Assembly: GCA_018820855.1 (NCBI GenBank) | Contig: JAHJNL010000101.1 | Location: 1 to 61,870, forward strand | Direction of reading: 5' to 3' | Length of the DNA: 61,870 nt | Source: Pseudomonadota bacterium | GTDB taxonomy: Bacteria > Desulfobacterota > Desulfobulbia > Desulfobulbales > Desulfocapsaceae | In this document: positions 1 to 8,265 of the stretch, one piece after another | Layout of the letters: each line of letters opens with the position of its first letter | Position numbering within the stretch: position 1 is the first letter of the stretch | Notes under the pieces: model-generated | Database searches by the model: none | What the model saw: the letters and a program-made list of their open reading frames with translations, nothing else | What the model was told of the DNA's origin: nothing | Program-made: the position numbers and the translations under genes

Positions 1-2058
1 CTCCACGTTGGCGCCGTCCAGAGTACCGATGGTGAGCGCTCCATTCATGGAGAACTTCATGTTGCCGGTACCCGAGGCTTCTTTGCCTGCCAGGGAAATC
101 TGTTCCGAGAGGTCGGTCATGGGGTAGACAGTATGGCCGATTTTGACATTATAGTTGGGGATAAAAAATATCTTCAGCCGGTCTTGCAGGTCAGGGTCGT
201 TGTTCACCACTGCAGCCACCGAGGTGATCAGTTTAATCATCCGTTTGGCCATGAAATAGCCTGGTGCTGCCTTGCCGCCAAAGACAAAAAGGCGGGGAGG
301 GATATCGATATCCGGGGTTGTTTTGATCCGGTTGTAGAGGGTGATGATATGGAGGACATTCATGTGCTGGCGCTTATACTCATGGATCCGTTTTACCTGG
401 ACATCGAACATGGCCTTTGGGTCAACAGCCATGTTTTGGCTTTGCAGGATCAGGTCGGCAAAATCCTGCTTGTTGTCCTCTTTGACAGTGCGCCAAGCAT
501 CGAGGAATGAAGCATCATCTGCCAATTTTTCCAAAGCGTTGAGTTCATCCAGGTGGGTGAGCCAATTTTCACCGATGGCCTCAGTGATCAACCGGGTCAG
601 GCGAGGATTGCTCACTGCAATCCAGCGTCTTGGCGTAACCCCATTGGTGATGTTGCGGATTTTACCAGGGTACATGCTGTTCCAGTCAGCAAGGGTGTGT
701 TTGCGCAGGAGATCCGTGTGCATGGCGGCCACCCCGTTAATGGCCTTGGAACCAATGCAGGCAAGGTTTGCCATGCGTACATACCTGGCGCCGGACTCAT
801 CAATAATGGACATCCGGCTTAAGCGGCCCTTGTCACCTGGATATTTGATCCGGACTTCATCCAGGAAACGTTGATTGATCTCAAAGATGATTTCCAGGTG
901 TCTGGGCAGGAGGCTGCCGAACAGGTCAAGCTGCCATTTCTCCATGGCTTCGGGCAGCAGGGTGTGATTCGTGTAACACAAGGTTTTACATGTGATATCC
1001 CATGCCTTATGCCAATCGTAGAGATGGACGTCTACCAGGAGTCTCATCAACTCCGGTACTGCCACTGCAGGATGGGTGTCATTGAGCTGAACTGCGAAAT
1101 AATCATAGAAATTATCCAGGCTGTCCTGAGTGAACAGATGGATACGGATCATATTTTGCAGGGAACAGGAAACGAAAAAGTATTGTTGTTCCAGTCGCAG
1201 TTGCTTGCCAAGAAATTGTTCGTCATTGGGGTACAGGACCTTGGTAATGGTTTCTGCGCTGATTTTATCTTCCACGGCCCCATAGTAGTCGCCGGTGTTG
1301 AAGTCTTCAAAGTCAAAGGAGGTGTGAGCCTCGGCGCTCCAGAGGCGTAGCAGGTTGATATTGTTTACTTTGTATCCTGGGACAGGTGTGTCGTATGGGA
1401 TTCCGGTGATCACCCGGGCAGGGATCCAGCGTATCCGGCGGTTTCCCCGTTCGCCATGGTACACTTCGCTGTGGCCGCCAAATCCCACATCACAGGCCAT
1501 GTCCGGTTTCTTGATTTCCCAGGGATTGCCGGGGTGCAGCCAGCGGTCGCTGAGTTCTTTTTGCCAGCCGTCTACAATTTCCTGGTCAAACATGCCGTAT
1601 TCGTAACGGATTCCATAGCCAATGGCTGGAATCTGTAGGGAGGAGAGTGAGTCCAGATAGCAGGCAGCAAGGCGTCCCAGCCCGCCGTTGCCCAGGCCGG
1701 GTTCTTCTTCATGGTCGATTAGTTCTTTGAGATTCAGCCCGCTTTCATTTGCAGCTTGTTCAAAGTCATTATAGAGACCAAGGTTGATCAGGTTATTATG
1801 CAGATGAGGGCCCATGAGGAATTCTGCAGAGAGATAGCAGACAATCTTGGAATCCTTGTCCAATAGAGCCTCCACCGAATTGACAAAGAGATGCTGCATC
1901 TGGTCTCGAAGGGTGTAGGATACTGCAAGGTAATAGTCATTCAAACCTGCTGTCCTGGTGGTGACTCCCTGCTTGTAAAAAAGATTGTAGGCAAAGGCAC
2001 GTTTCAGCTTGTTGATGCGTTCTTGTTGGCTGTCAGTTGTATTTTTTGAAGAACTCAT
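1..2058 (-). CDS. glgP: Glycogen/starch/maltodextrin phosphorylase, C-terminal part outside window
   Basis: Cytosolic PLP enzyme that cleaves alpha-1,4-glucan with phosphate to glucose-1-phosphate. The reading frame runs open from an ATG at 2058 to the window edge, giving 686 codons of an expected 810-850. The start is supported by GGAGG eight bases upstream of the ATG. Recognisable family blocks include EEEPGLGNGGLGRLAACYLD near the N-terminus, TNGVTPRRW, VKRIHEYKRQ and, just before the edge, EASGTGNMKFSMNG, whose lysine is the PLP Schiff-base residue of the family. The missing end should be about 130-150 residues of C-terminal domain. All plus-strand frames across 133-1638 are shadows. The gene stands downstream of the M48 protease gene on the same strand, with a gap of about 217 bases. 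Confidence 0.97.
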   Translation of the reverse strand, partial: MSSSKNTTDSQQERINKLKRAFAYNLFYKQGVTTRTAGLNDYYLAVSYTLRDQMQHLFVNSVEALLDKDSKIVCYLSAEFLMGPHLHNNLINLGLYNDFEQAANESGLNLKELIDHEEEPGLGNGGLGRLAACYLDSLSSLQIPAIGYGIRYEYGMFDQEIVDGWQKELSDRWLHPGNPWEIKKPDMACDVGFGGHSEVYHGERGNRRIRWIPARVITGIPYDTPVPGYKVNNINLLRLWSAEAHTSFDFEDFNTGDYYGAVEDKISAETITKVLYPNDEQFLGKQLRLEQQYFFVSCSLQNMIRIHLFTQDSLDNFYDYFAVQLNDTHPAVAVPELMRLLVDVHLYDWHKAWDITCKTLCYTNHTLLPEAMEKWQLDLFGSLLPRHLEIIFEINQRFLDEVRIKYPGDKGRLSRMSIIDESGARYVRMANLACIGSKAINGVAAMHTDLLRKHTLADWNSMYPGKIRNITNGVTPRRWIAVSNPRLTRLITEAIGENWLTHLDELNALEKLADDASFLDAWRTVKEDNKQDFADLILQSQNMAVDPKAMFDVQVKRIHEYKRQHMNVLHIITLYNRIKTTPDIDIPPRLFVFGGKAAPGYFMAKRMIKLITSVAAVVNNDPDLQDRLKIFFIPNYNVKIGHTVYPMTDLSEQISLAGKEASGTGNMKFSMNGALTIGTLDGANVE

Positions 2059-2275
2059 ACAAAACCTCCAGAAGAAATGATTTCATTGCCTGTCTGCATG
2101 GCAATTAGGGCTGGTGTGAAAGAGTTGCGGCTGGAATAGCTCCTTTGTCTGTCAACGAGTAGTGTGGGTTCAAAACACATTGGGTGAGAGATTGTGAGTT
2201 TGATTGTAGCATAAAAGAGTCTGTGTTGTAAGTTTGTTGTCCTCTTTGTGGGTGGATTATTGTTAGGGAGTGTAG

Positions 2276-4183
2276 TCACATTTTCTCATTGCTTCTTTTC
2301 AGACTTGTTTCGTAGTCGCTATTGCTAAACTTTCTGATTTGTTGCTGGTAATATTCGCTTTGCTCAGGATCAACGAAGATGGCCTGTTTTTCAGTCTCTA
2401 TTGCCTCGTTGAAAAGATTGTTGGCCCAATAAGCAGTGGCCAGGGTGTCCAGGACATGGCCGCGGGGTTCGAGCATGGCTGCGGATCTTGCCAGCTTTAA
2501 TGCCCTCAGAGGATCACGCAGTTCCAGCTTCTCGCTTGTCAGCAGCAGCCAGGAGAGATTGTTGAGTATCTCCGGGTTTGATGGTTCCAGGAGCAGGGCT
2601 TTTTCGTATGCCTGCAGGGCCTTTTTCTCCATTTTTTTGTACTGCATCAGGTCGCCGGCAAGGCGCAGCCATAGGGCCTTGTCCGGCTCATGCATGAGTT
2701 TCTGGTCAATAATGTATTCTGTATATTTCTCTTCATACATTTTTTCCCAGGTGTCGGAGGGGAGCAGACTCTGTCCAAAGGCCAGAGCGCCTAATACCAG
2801 AAGGTAGGTGAGCAGGCAGAGGCGTACTTTTCGGTTGTGACGGCGAATCCAGGCAGGGTTAGCCTCACATTTTTCCAGGTAATCGACACGCTGACCTATT
2901 CCAAAATGATGCCAGCTCGGCAGGTCTCTGGTATTCCCTGAAAGAATGGCAATTTTTTCAAAGGCGGAGATGATGGAATGACTGGAGCCGAGTGCCTCAA
3001 AGACGTGAAGGTCGGCCTGGCGCTCAAAATTTCGAATGAAAAAACCGAACAGATAACGGAAGTAGAGGACCATGAGGCTAAGTGTGGTGGTCGTCATCAT
3101 GACAGTGAGCACGGTTTCTGGTGTTTGTCCTGTCTTCTGCAGCAGAAGGTAAAAAATGTCTTTGGAAAGGACGAAAAAGGTGAATGGCTCCAGGACAAAT
3201 CCGGCAATTATGCTGAAGCCGGCTATGATCAGGAGATAGAGGAGCATATGTTTTCTCTTGATATGGCCTATTTCGTGGGCCATCACCGCGTCGAGTTCAT
3301 CCAGCGTCAGGGTTTCCAGTAGTGCGGGTGTAATAAGGACATAGCGTAGGCCGGGAATGATTCCCATGACTCCTGCTGTCAGAACCCTGCCTTCAAATAG
3401 AGGCCAGAGGTAAATTTGGGCTGAAAAACGCTGTTTTTTGAAAAAGGAGTGAAGATGATCATGCAGAGGGCCATGCGGGAAGGGAATGCAGCCCCAGAGC
3501 CGACGAATGAGAGGAGGGAAAAAAGTCAGGACCAGAATCAGGAAAAGGATAAAGGAAAAATATTCCCCTGTTTGGGAATGAAAGAAGGCCTTGAGTCCGG
3601 GAAAGGGGAGCAGGGCCAGGATGTCGTATACAAGGGTGAGAAGGATCCAGGGCAGAACAATCGGCAGGTTTGTCCTGATATTGGATGAGAGAAAGGCCAG
3701 TGTCGTATAGCTGCGCCCAAAGGCTGTCTCATAAGTTGATCGTGCCCGCCGCCACATCAGGCTTAAAAAGAGGACAAAGAGTACGAGTCCGCCGATATTG
3801 GTCAGAGAAGGAAGCTGTCCTCCCAGAGAGAGTGGTGTCAGGTAGTAATGGATATCGCAGAAATAAAGGGCAGCAGAGTAGAAGAGCAGGGCCAAAAGAG
3901 AGAGCCGCTTTTCTGTACTGAAATAAGCAGAGGATCCTTTGCCCTTGCTTCTTGAAAAAAATCTCCTGGAAATAAGGTCATAGGAAAAAAGAAGACAAAA
4001 GAGTATAATAAAGGAAGTTGAGAAGTGAAGCAGGGGCTCATTCGAGTCGCCGGTGACAGTAAAGAGAAAGATGGCGACGAGGAAATAGAGAAGGTTGTTG
4101 TAGATCACTGTTGATCGTACTCCATGGAGAAGTGAGTGGGGGGAAAGCGTATGCAGTGCGCGGTAGTAAAGGTTTTGAAACAA
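2276..4183 (-). CDS. M48-family membrane metalloprotease with C-terminal TPR repeats
   Basis: A 635-residue integral membrane zinc protease of the Ste24/HtpX/BepA superfamily. About six hydrophobic segments fill residues 28-225. The zinc motif HEIGH is at residues 303-307, inside DAVMAHEIGHIKRKH; two further hydrophobic segments follow (about 315-375), then FERQAD, which supplies the third ligand glutamate. Residues 480-620 form TPR-like helices (ALQAYEKALLLEPSNPEILNN and AIETEKQAIFVDPEQSEYY), as in BepA-type proteases acting on envelope proteins. The open frame starts with TTG at 4183 and no in-frame ATG lies near, so the start is uncertain. It is a single gene, and its substrate cannot be told from sequence. 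Confidence 0.9.
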   Translation of the reverse strand: MFQNLYYRALHTLSPHSLLHGVRSTVIYNNLLYFLVAIFLFTVTGDSNEPLLHFSTSFIILFCLLFSYDLISRRFFSRSKGKGSSAYFSTEKRLSLLALLFYSAALYFCDIHYYLTPLSLGGQLPSLTNIGGLVLFVLFLSLMWRRARSTYETAFGRSYTTLAFLSSNIRTNLPIVLPWILLTLVYDILALLPFPGLKAFFHSQTGEYFSFILFLILVLTFFPPLIRRLWGCIPFPHGPLHDHLHSFFKKQRFSAQIYLWPLFEGRVLTAGVMGIIPGLRYVLITPALLETLTLDELDAVMAHEIGHIKRKHMLLYLLIIAGFSIIAGFVLEPFTFFVLSKDIFYLLLQKTGQTPETVLTVMMTTTTLSLMVLYFRYLFGFFIRNFERQADLHVFEALGSSHSIISAFEKIAILSGNTRDLPSWHHFGIGQRVDYLEKCEANPAWIRRHNRKVRLCLLTYLLVLGALAFGQSLLPSDTWEKMYEEKYTEYIIDQKLMHEPDKALWLRLAGDLMQYKKMEKKALQAYEKALLLEPSNPEILNNLSWLLLTSEKLELRDPLRALKLARSAAMLEPRGHVLDTLATAYWANNLFNEAIETEKQAIFVDPEQSEYYQQQIRKFSNSDYETSLKRSNEKM

Positions 4184-4449
4184 GAATCATAGTATGCAGC
4201 TTTCCAAGAGTTGGTCATGTTGGTAACATTAGAGAGTTGCTCACGCATATCTGAAGTGCTGGTGGATTCTTATCTCGTTATTGAGACTATACAGTTCACT
4301 GCGAGCTCTTTCAACCTGAGAAACGAAATGATGAGTCTCTCAAGTATCAATTTATATTGGGCTGGTGCAGGGTTATTGTGATTGGCTGTGCTTTTTTAGT
4401 TGACTTTTTTGCTCGTGTGTTTTTATATATAGAGTTTTCGTGCCAGAGC

Positions 4450-4525
4450 GGGCGCATAGCTCAGCTGGTAGAGCCACCGGCTCATAACCGGTCGGTCGTA
4501 GGTTCAAGTCCTACTGCGCCCACCA
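4450..4525 (+). tRNA. tRNA with CAU anticodon (Ile2 or elongator Met), CCA encoded
   Basis: A 76-nt cloverleaf. The acceptor stem GGGCGCA/TGCGCCC is closed by discriminator A and genomic CCA. The D arm is GCTCAGCTGGTAGAGC, the anticodon stem ACCGG/CCGGT holds loop CTCATAA (anticodon CAT), and the T arm is GTAGG-TTCAAGT-CCTAC. It is not an initiator: position 1 pairs with 72 and the GGG/CCC anticodon stem is absent. The variable region and T arm (GGTCGTAGGTTC) resemble bacterial tRNA-Ile2, whose C34 is modified to lysidine by TilS, and a different CAU tRNA lies at 55061-55137. Automatic callers may label this one Met. Confidence 0.95.
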
Positions 4526-4671
4526 TGTAACTACAGAATCTGACAAGATGACCAGGTTCCTTGAATAGAATAGAATCTTTTGCAAATAGAGAGAGGCAGC
4601 TCGCCTCTCCCCTCATACGTATTATCGGTGAAGCAGGTGAAAGATCCTGTTTCAGGCCGCTAGAAATCCAA

Positions 4672-4703
4672 AGGTACAACCCGAGAGGGCTGTACCTTTT
4701 TTT
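4672..4703 (+). terminator. Rho-independent terminator after the tRNA
   Basis: The arms AGGTACA and TGTACCT are extended by CCC/GGG around a GAGA loop and followed by a run of seven T. It lies about 150 bases after the tRNA and 34 bases before the Nif3-like gene, so it ends the tRNA transcript. Confidence 0.85.
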
Positions 4704-4736
4704 ATTTCCTGATTTCAAAAAATTAGGGGATGTGAT

Positions 4737-5573
4737 GTGACAATTCTACAGGTCAGAGACCTCCTGGGTGGAATTAACCGCTTTGCACCTTTTGGCCTAG
4801 CTGAAAGCTGGGACAACGTGGGGCTCTTGATCGGCAGGCCCGACCGAGAGGTTCGCTCCCTGTTGCTGGGGCTCGACCCCACCCTTTCCCTTCTTAATGA
4901 AGCTCTCCAAAAGGGAGCAGATACCCTGATCACCCATCACCCCTGTATTTTCCGTCCTCTTCTTTCAGTCAACACAGCAACTCCCGCCGGTGCCTTTCTT
5001 GAAAGGGCGCTGGAACAGAAGATAAATGTCATTGCCTGCCATACCAATCTTGACAGTGCTGTGGAGGGGGTCAGCGATGCTCTTGCAGACCGCCTGGGGT
5101 TGAGGAACTTGCGTCCCCTGCGTGCTGTGGAATTTTCCGGTATGGCCGGTGTCGGGCCGGGAAGAATAGGAGATTTTCATACGCCTCTTTCTTTTCCGAA
5201 TTTTCTGAAACGTGTTTTCGATGTGTTGGGAATTGTCGGGGTACATGTTGCCGGACAACCACCCAACGAGGTGAGAACAGTAGCTTTGTGTGGCGGCAGC
5301 GGTTCTGAGTTTGCCGAAGATGCCCTGCACAGCGGTGCGGACGTCTATCTCTCTGCAGAAATCAAACATTCCACGGCGCGCTGGGCGGAAGAGTCCGGAT
5401 TTTGTATCGTTGACGGGACACATTATGGAACAGAACAACCGGCAGTGGCACTGCTTGCCGACAAGTTAGGGGTTCTTGCTCAAGAGAAGGGCTGGAATCT
5501 CAATATTTTTCAGGCCGACTCTGAACGGCCGGTTTTTACATTTATTCATAAAGAAGATACCATTACGGAATAA
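4737..5573 (+). CDS. Nif3-like dinuclear metal centre protein (GTP cyclohydrolase I type 2/YbgI family)
   Basis: A 278-residue member of the Nif3/YbgI/YqfO family, which forms toroidal hexamers with a two-metal site in each subunit; the physiological role is not settled. Metal-ligand blocks are all visible: ITHHP near residue 63, CHTNLDSA near 98, and DGTHYGTEQP near 235. Length matches the short YbgI-type proteins without the roughly 100-residue middle insertion of YqfO. The GTG start at 4737 is preceded by AGGGG; the overlapping ATG at 4735 leads straight to a stop. It is followed after 24 bases by a zinc-ribbon gene and then rnpB. Confidence 0.93.
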   Translation: MTILQVRDLLGGINRFAPFGLAESWDNVGLLIGRPDREVRSLLLGLDPTLSLLNEALQKGADTLITHHPCIFRPLLSVNTATPAGAFLERALEQKINVIACHTNLDSAVEGVSDALADRLGLRNLRPLRAVEFSGMAGVGPGRIGDFHTPLSFPNFLKRVFDVLGIVGVHVAGQPPNEVRTVALCGGSGSEFAEDALHSGADVYLSAEIKHSTARWAEESGFCIVDGTHYGTEQPAVALLADKLGVLAQEKGWNLNIFQADSERPVFTFIHKEDTITE

Positions 5574-5597
5574 TTATCAATATACAGGAGAAAAGTC

Positions 5598-6320
5598 TTG
5601 AACGAAGAAATAGTCCAACTCACATTGCTGCAGGTTATTGATCATGAGATTGATAGTATTGATTCTAAAATTCAGGAAGAGCAGGATGCCCTGGAAAACC
5701 GGAGCGCTGCTCTGGTAGAGCGAGAGGCAACGGTTGCCATCCTTGAGGAAAAAATAGAGAACCTGGAGAAAGAGCGGCGCACCCTGGACATGGAAGCCGC
5801 AGATGAGATGGCGCATGTAAGGGATCGACAGTCCAAGATGATGCAGGTGCAAACCGGGCGTGAACAAGCCGCTTTGCTCAAGGAGATCGAGGACGGCAAA
5901 AAAGGCGTTAAGGAAAAAGAAGATAAGATTGTTGTCATCATGGAAGAAGTGGAACGGCTGACCGCAGAGATCAAAGAGCTGAAAAATCTTCTTAAAGGTG
6001 AGACTGAATTGCTGAAGGAAGAGACGGAAAATGTCAAAAAGAACATAGAAAAGATCAGCAAAGGCAAAAAAACTAAAGAAAAGAAACGGGAGACACAGGC
6101 CAATAAACTGAATAAGTCGCTTCTGAAAAAATATGACACTCTGCGTAAACATCGTAACGGACTTGCCGTTGTTAATGTTCTTCAGGGGGTCTGTCAGGGT
6201 TGCTTTATGGCCATTCCGCCTCAGCGTTATAACGTTCTTCTTCGCGGAGATGAATATTTTGACTGCCCTACCTGTCAGCGAATTATGTATCATCAGCCGG
6301 TAGAGGAAACAGAGGAGTAA
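5598..6320 (+). CDS. Coiled-coil protein with C-terminal C4 zinc ribbon
   Basis: A 240-residue protein. Residues 1-180 are almost entirely charged heptad-like helix (for example EEKIENLEKERRTLD and EVERLTAEIKELKN), consistent with a long coiled-coil hairpin. The C-terminus holds a zinc ribbon with ligands in CQGC and CPTC. This is the zf-RING_7/CT398-like architecture, a common companion of Nif3-like genes; CT398 in Chlamydia has been linked to sigma-54 and secretion proteins, but the role in other bacteria is unknown. The start is TTG at 5598 with GGAG seven bases upstream. It is probably co-transcribed with the Nif3 gene. Confidence 0.9.
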   Translation: MNEEIVQLTLLQVIDHEIDSIDSKIQEEQDALENRSAALVEREATVAILEEKIENLEKERRTLDMEAADEMAHVRDRQSKMMQVQTGREQAALLKEIEDGKKGVKEKEDKIVVIMEEVERLTAEIKELKNLLKGETELLKEETENVKKNIEKISKGKKTKEKKRETQANKLNKSLLKKYDTLRKHRNGLAVVNVLQGVCQGCFMAIPPQRYNVLLRGDEYFDCPTCQRIMYHQPVEETEE

Positions 6321-6431
6321 AGGCGGCTTTGAAAATTGTCTTTTCGCCCGGGGAGATGGCTCGAGTCTGTGTTTGCCTGATCTCTCTGCAACCGCCTGAT
6401 TCTTGACAGAACCCTAATGTATATTTTTCGC

Positions 6432-6460
6432 TTTCAACTTTAGAGCAATCTTACTATAAA
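6432..6460 (+). promoter_or_regulatory. Probable sigma-70 promoter of rnpB
   Basis: A -35-like TTTCAA (6432-6437), 17-base spacer and -10 TATAAA (6455-6460) place transcription start at about 6467-6468, exactly where the paired 5' end of RNase P RNA begins. This is inference from spacing and consensus only. Confidence 0.6.
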
Positions 6461-6467
6461 TAACGGT

Positions 6468-6823
6468 GGAGCGGGTGTATGGTCGCTCCGGTCCTTGAGG
6501 CCGGGGAGGAAAGTCCGAACTCCACAGGGCAGGATGGTTCGTAACGCGAACGCCGGGTGACTGGCGGAAAGTGCCACAGAAAAGATACCGCCGGGCCTTT
6601 TAGGCTTGGTAAGGGTGAAATGGCGAGGTAAGAGCTCACCGCCTGCATGGTGACATGCAGGGCAGGGTAAACCCCATCCGGAGCAAGACCAAATAGGAAG
6701 ACGATTGAGGGCGGCCCGCCTGAGGTCTTCGGGTAGGTTGCAAGAGGTGCCGGGCGATCGGTATCCACAGTGAAATGACCATGATCCCGCAAGGGAAACA
6801 GAATTCGGCTTACAGCCCGCTCC
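6468..6823 (+). ncRNA. rnpB: RNase P catalytic RNA, bacterial type A
   Basis: The ribozyme that removes 5' leaders from tRNA precursors. P1 is formed by GGAGCGGG (6468-6475) and CCCGCTCC (6816-6823). Conserved core elements are present in order: GAGGAAAGTCCGAACTCC, ACAGGGCAGGATGG, the AGTGCCACAGAAAA block, and the 3' ATTCGGCTTACAGCCCGCTCC. About 356 nt is normal for type A. P1 is immediately followed by eight T (6824-6831), so the last helix also serves as the terminator stem. Minus-strand reading frames over this interval are coincidental. A promoter with correct spacing lies just upstream. Confidence 0.98.
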
Positions 6824-6864
6824 TTTTTTTTGACGTTGTGGGAGTTCCCCAGCACCCCATCTTC

Positions 6865-6907
6865 GCATGATCAGTCTAGCTCACATAGTGAACTAGACTG
6901 ATCATGC
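6865..6907. repeat. 43-nt near-perfect palindrome between rnpB and ispDF
   Basis: Arms GCATGATCAGTCTAG (6865-6879) and CTAGACTGATCATGC (6893-6907) are perfect 15-bp complements. After one C/A mismatch the inner segment TCAC-ATA-GTGA continues the helix to a 3-base loop. No T-run follows on either strand, so it is not an ordinary intrinsic terminator. It may be a processing hairpin, a protein-binding site or a transcript-stabilising structure. Confidence 0.9.
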
Positions 6908-7083
6908 AAATATGAGGCACTGGTAACCTCCTACAGTACCGATGGTTAGTGAAGCTACTTTTTGCGGGAGCGCAAGCTTCAGTTTCCTTTCGATACTGTT
7001 GTGAAGACCACTTGTTGTTTTTGTTGGATCAAGTCTCTGCTCGGTTCATTAATCCTTTCTTGGAACTGTATTATTTTTTCTTA

Positions 7084-8265
7084 ATGGTCACTGCTGCTGC
7101 CATAATTCCTGCTGCTGGAAGCGGAAGCAGGATGGGACTGGATCATCCCAAACAGTATCATGTTCTTGCCGGTGCCCCTGTTCTTGTGCACACCATTCGG
7201 GTGTTTGTCACTTCTCCATGTATAGATAAAATTGTAGTGGTTGTTCCTGCTGATCGGGTTGATACTACGTGTCAACTCCTGGCAGATTACGATCTGGCAG
7301 ATAGCTCTGTGCAAGTGACTGCCGGCGGCAGACGGCGGCAGGATTCTGTGCGGGCCGGCCTGGCTCTTCTCGATAATACAGTGGATATCGTCCTTGTCCA
7401 TGACGGTGCGCGTCCATTGGTCGAAACTGAATTGATCGGACGATGCTGCCAGGCAGCGGCCGAGTACGGTGCAGTCATTGCTGCCGTACCGGTGAAGGAT
7501 ACCCTGAAGAAAGGAGGATCTGATAATCGAATCCTCCACACTGTTGACCGGGATGGCTTATGGCAGGCTCAGACGCCGCAGGCAGCACGCCTCTCTCTTC
7601 TGCAAAAGGCTTATGAGTGTGTTGGCGATAGAGATGTTACGGATGAGGCCTCGTTGCTTGAGCTTGCTGGCATCGAAGTTCAGCTGGTTGAGGGCTCTGA
7701 GACCAACATCAAGATTACACGGCCGGAGGATCTGGTCATTGCTGAAAAACTCATGGAAAAATCAAATGTTCCTTCAGTGCGAATAGGGCATGGCTATGAT
7801 GCCCATCGCTTTGCTTTGCACCGGAAGCTGGTGCTTGGTGGAGTAACCATCCCCTTCGAGATGGGACTCGCCGGTCACTCGGATGCTGATGTTTTGACCC
7901 ATGCCCTTTGTGACGCTATGTTAGGAGCCATGGGGGCAGGAGATATCGGAACCCATTTTCCGGATACGGAGCAACGTTTTAAAAATATCTACTCCATTGA
8001 GCTCTTGAAAGATGTGGTAAAGCTTGCCGGGGAAAAAAACCTGGAATTGTCCAACGCTGATATCACATTGGTTTGTCAGGGCCCGAAGTTGGCGCCCTTC
8101 ATAGCAGAGATGCGTATAATCCTGTCAGAAGCCTGTTCGGTTGCTGCAGAGTGCATGAATGTAAAGGCAACAACCACTGAAAAAATGGGTTTTACCGGGA
8201 GAATGGAGGGGATCAGTTGTCATGCTGTTGTTCTCCTTGGAAAAAGAAAGGAGAAAAGAGGATGA
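7084..8265 (+). CDS. ispDF: Bifunctional IspD-IspF: MEP cytidylyltransferase and MEcPP synthase
   Basis: Two steps of the MEP isoprenoid pathway fused in one 393-residue protein. The N-terminal IspD domain (residues 1-225) has AAIIPAAGSGSRMG for CTP binding, then PKQY, DGARP and DVTDEA. The C-terminal IspF domain (about 235-393) begins VRIGHGYDAHRF and has GHSDADVLTHAL, the zinc ligands, and FPDTEQ. The frame stays open upstream to a GTG at 6949, but that would add 45 hydrophobic residues before the canonical IspD N-terminus, so ATG 7084 is chosen although no clear Shine-Dalgarno sequence precedes it. The stop overlaps the start of the M20 peptidase (ATGA). Such fusions occur in several proteobacterial groups. 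Confidence 0.96.
   Translation: MVTAAAIIPAAGSGSRMGLDHPKQYHVLAGAPVLVHTIRVFVTSPCIDKIVVVVPADRVDTTCQLLADYDLADSSVQVTAGGRRRQDSVRAGLALLDNTVDIVLVHDGARPLVETELIGRCCQAAAEYGAVIAAVPVKDTLKKGGSDNRILHTVDRDGLWQAQTPQAARLSLLQKAYECVGDRDVTDEASLLELAGIEVQLVEGSETNIKITRPEDLVIAEKLMEKSNVPSVRIGHGYDAHRFALHRKLVLGGVTIPFEMGLAGHSDADVLTHALCDAMLGAMGAGDIGTHFPDTEQRFKNIYSIELLKDVVKLAGEKNLELSNADITLVCQGPKLAPFIAEMRIILSEACSVAAECMNVKATTTEKMGFTGRMEGISCHAVVLLGKRKEKRG

Noticed and set aside
2055-2279. 74-codon minus-strand frame between M48 protease and glgP
   Set aside because: GTG start, no ribosome site, composition unlike a protein, overlaps the glgP start; better read as leader of glgP.
4482-4718. 78-codon minus-strand frame ending VGAVGLEPTTDRL
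   Set aside because: It overlaps the tRNA on the opposite strand; the ending is a well-known false peptide produced from tRNA genes.
6440-6868. Two long minus-strand frames of 133 and 142 codons
   Set aside because: They lie opposite rnpB; conserved RNA structure explains the sequence.
6949-7083. 45-residue N-terminal extension of IspDF
   Set aside because: Precedes the canonical IspD N-terminus MVTAAAIIPAAG; no homologous domain expected there.
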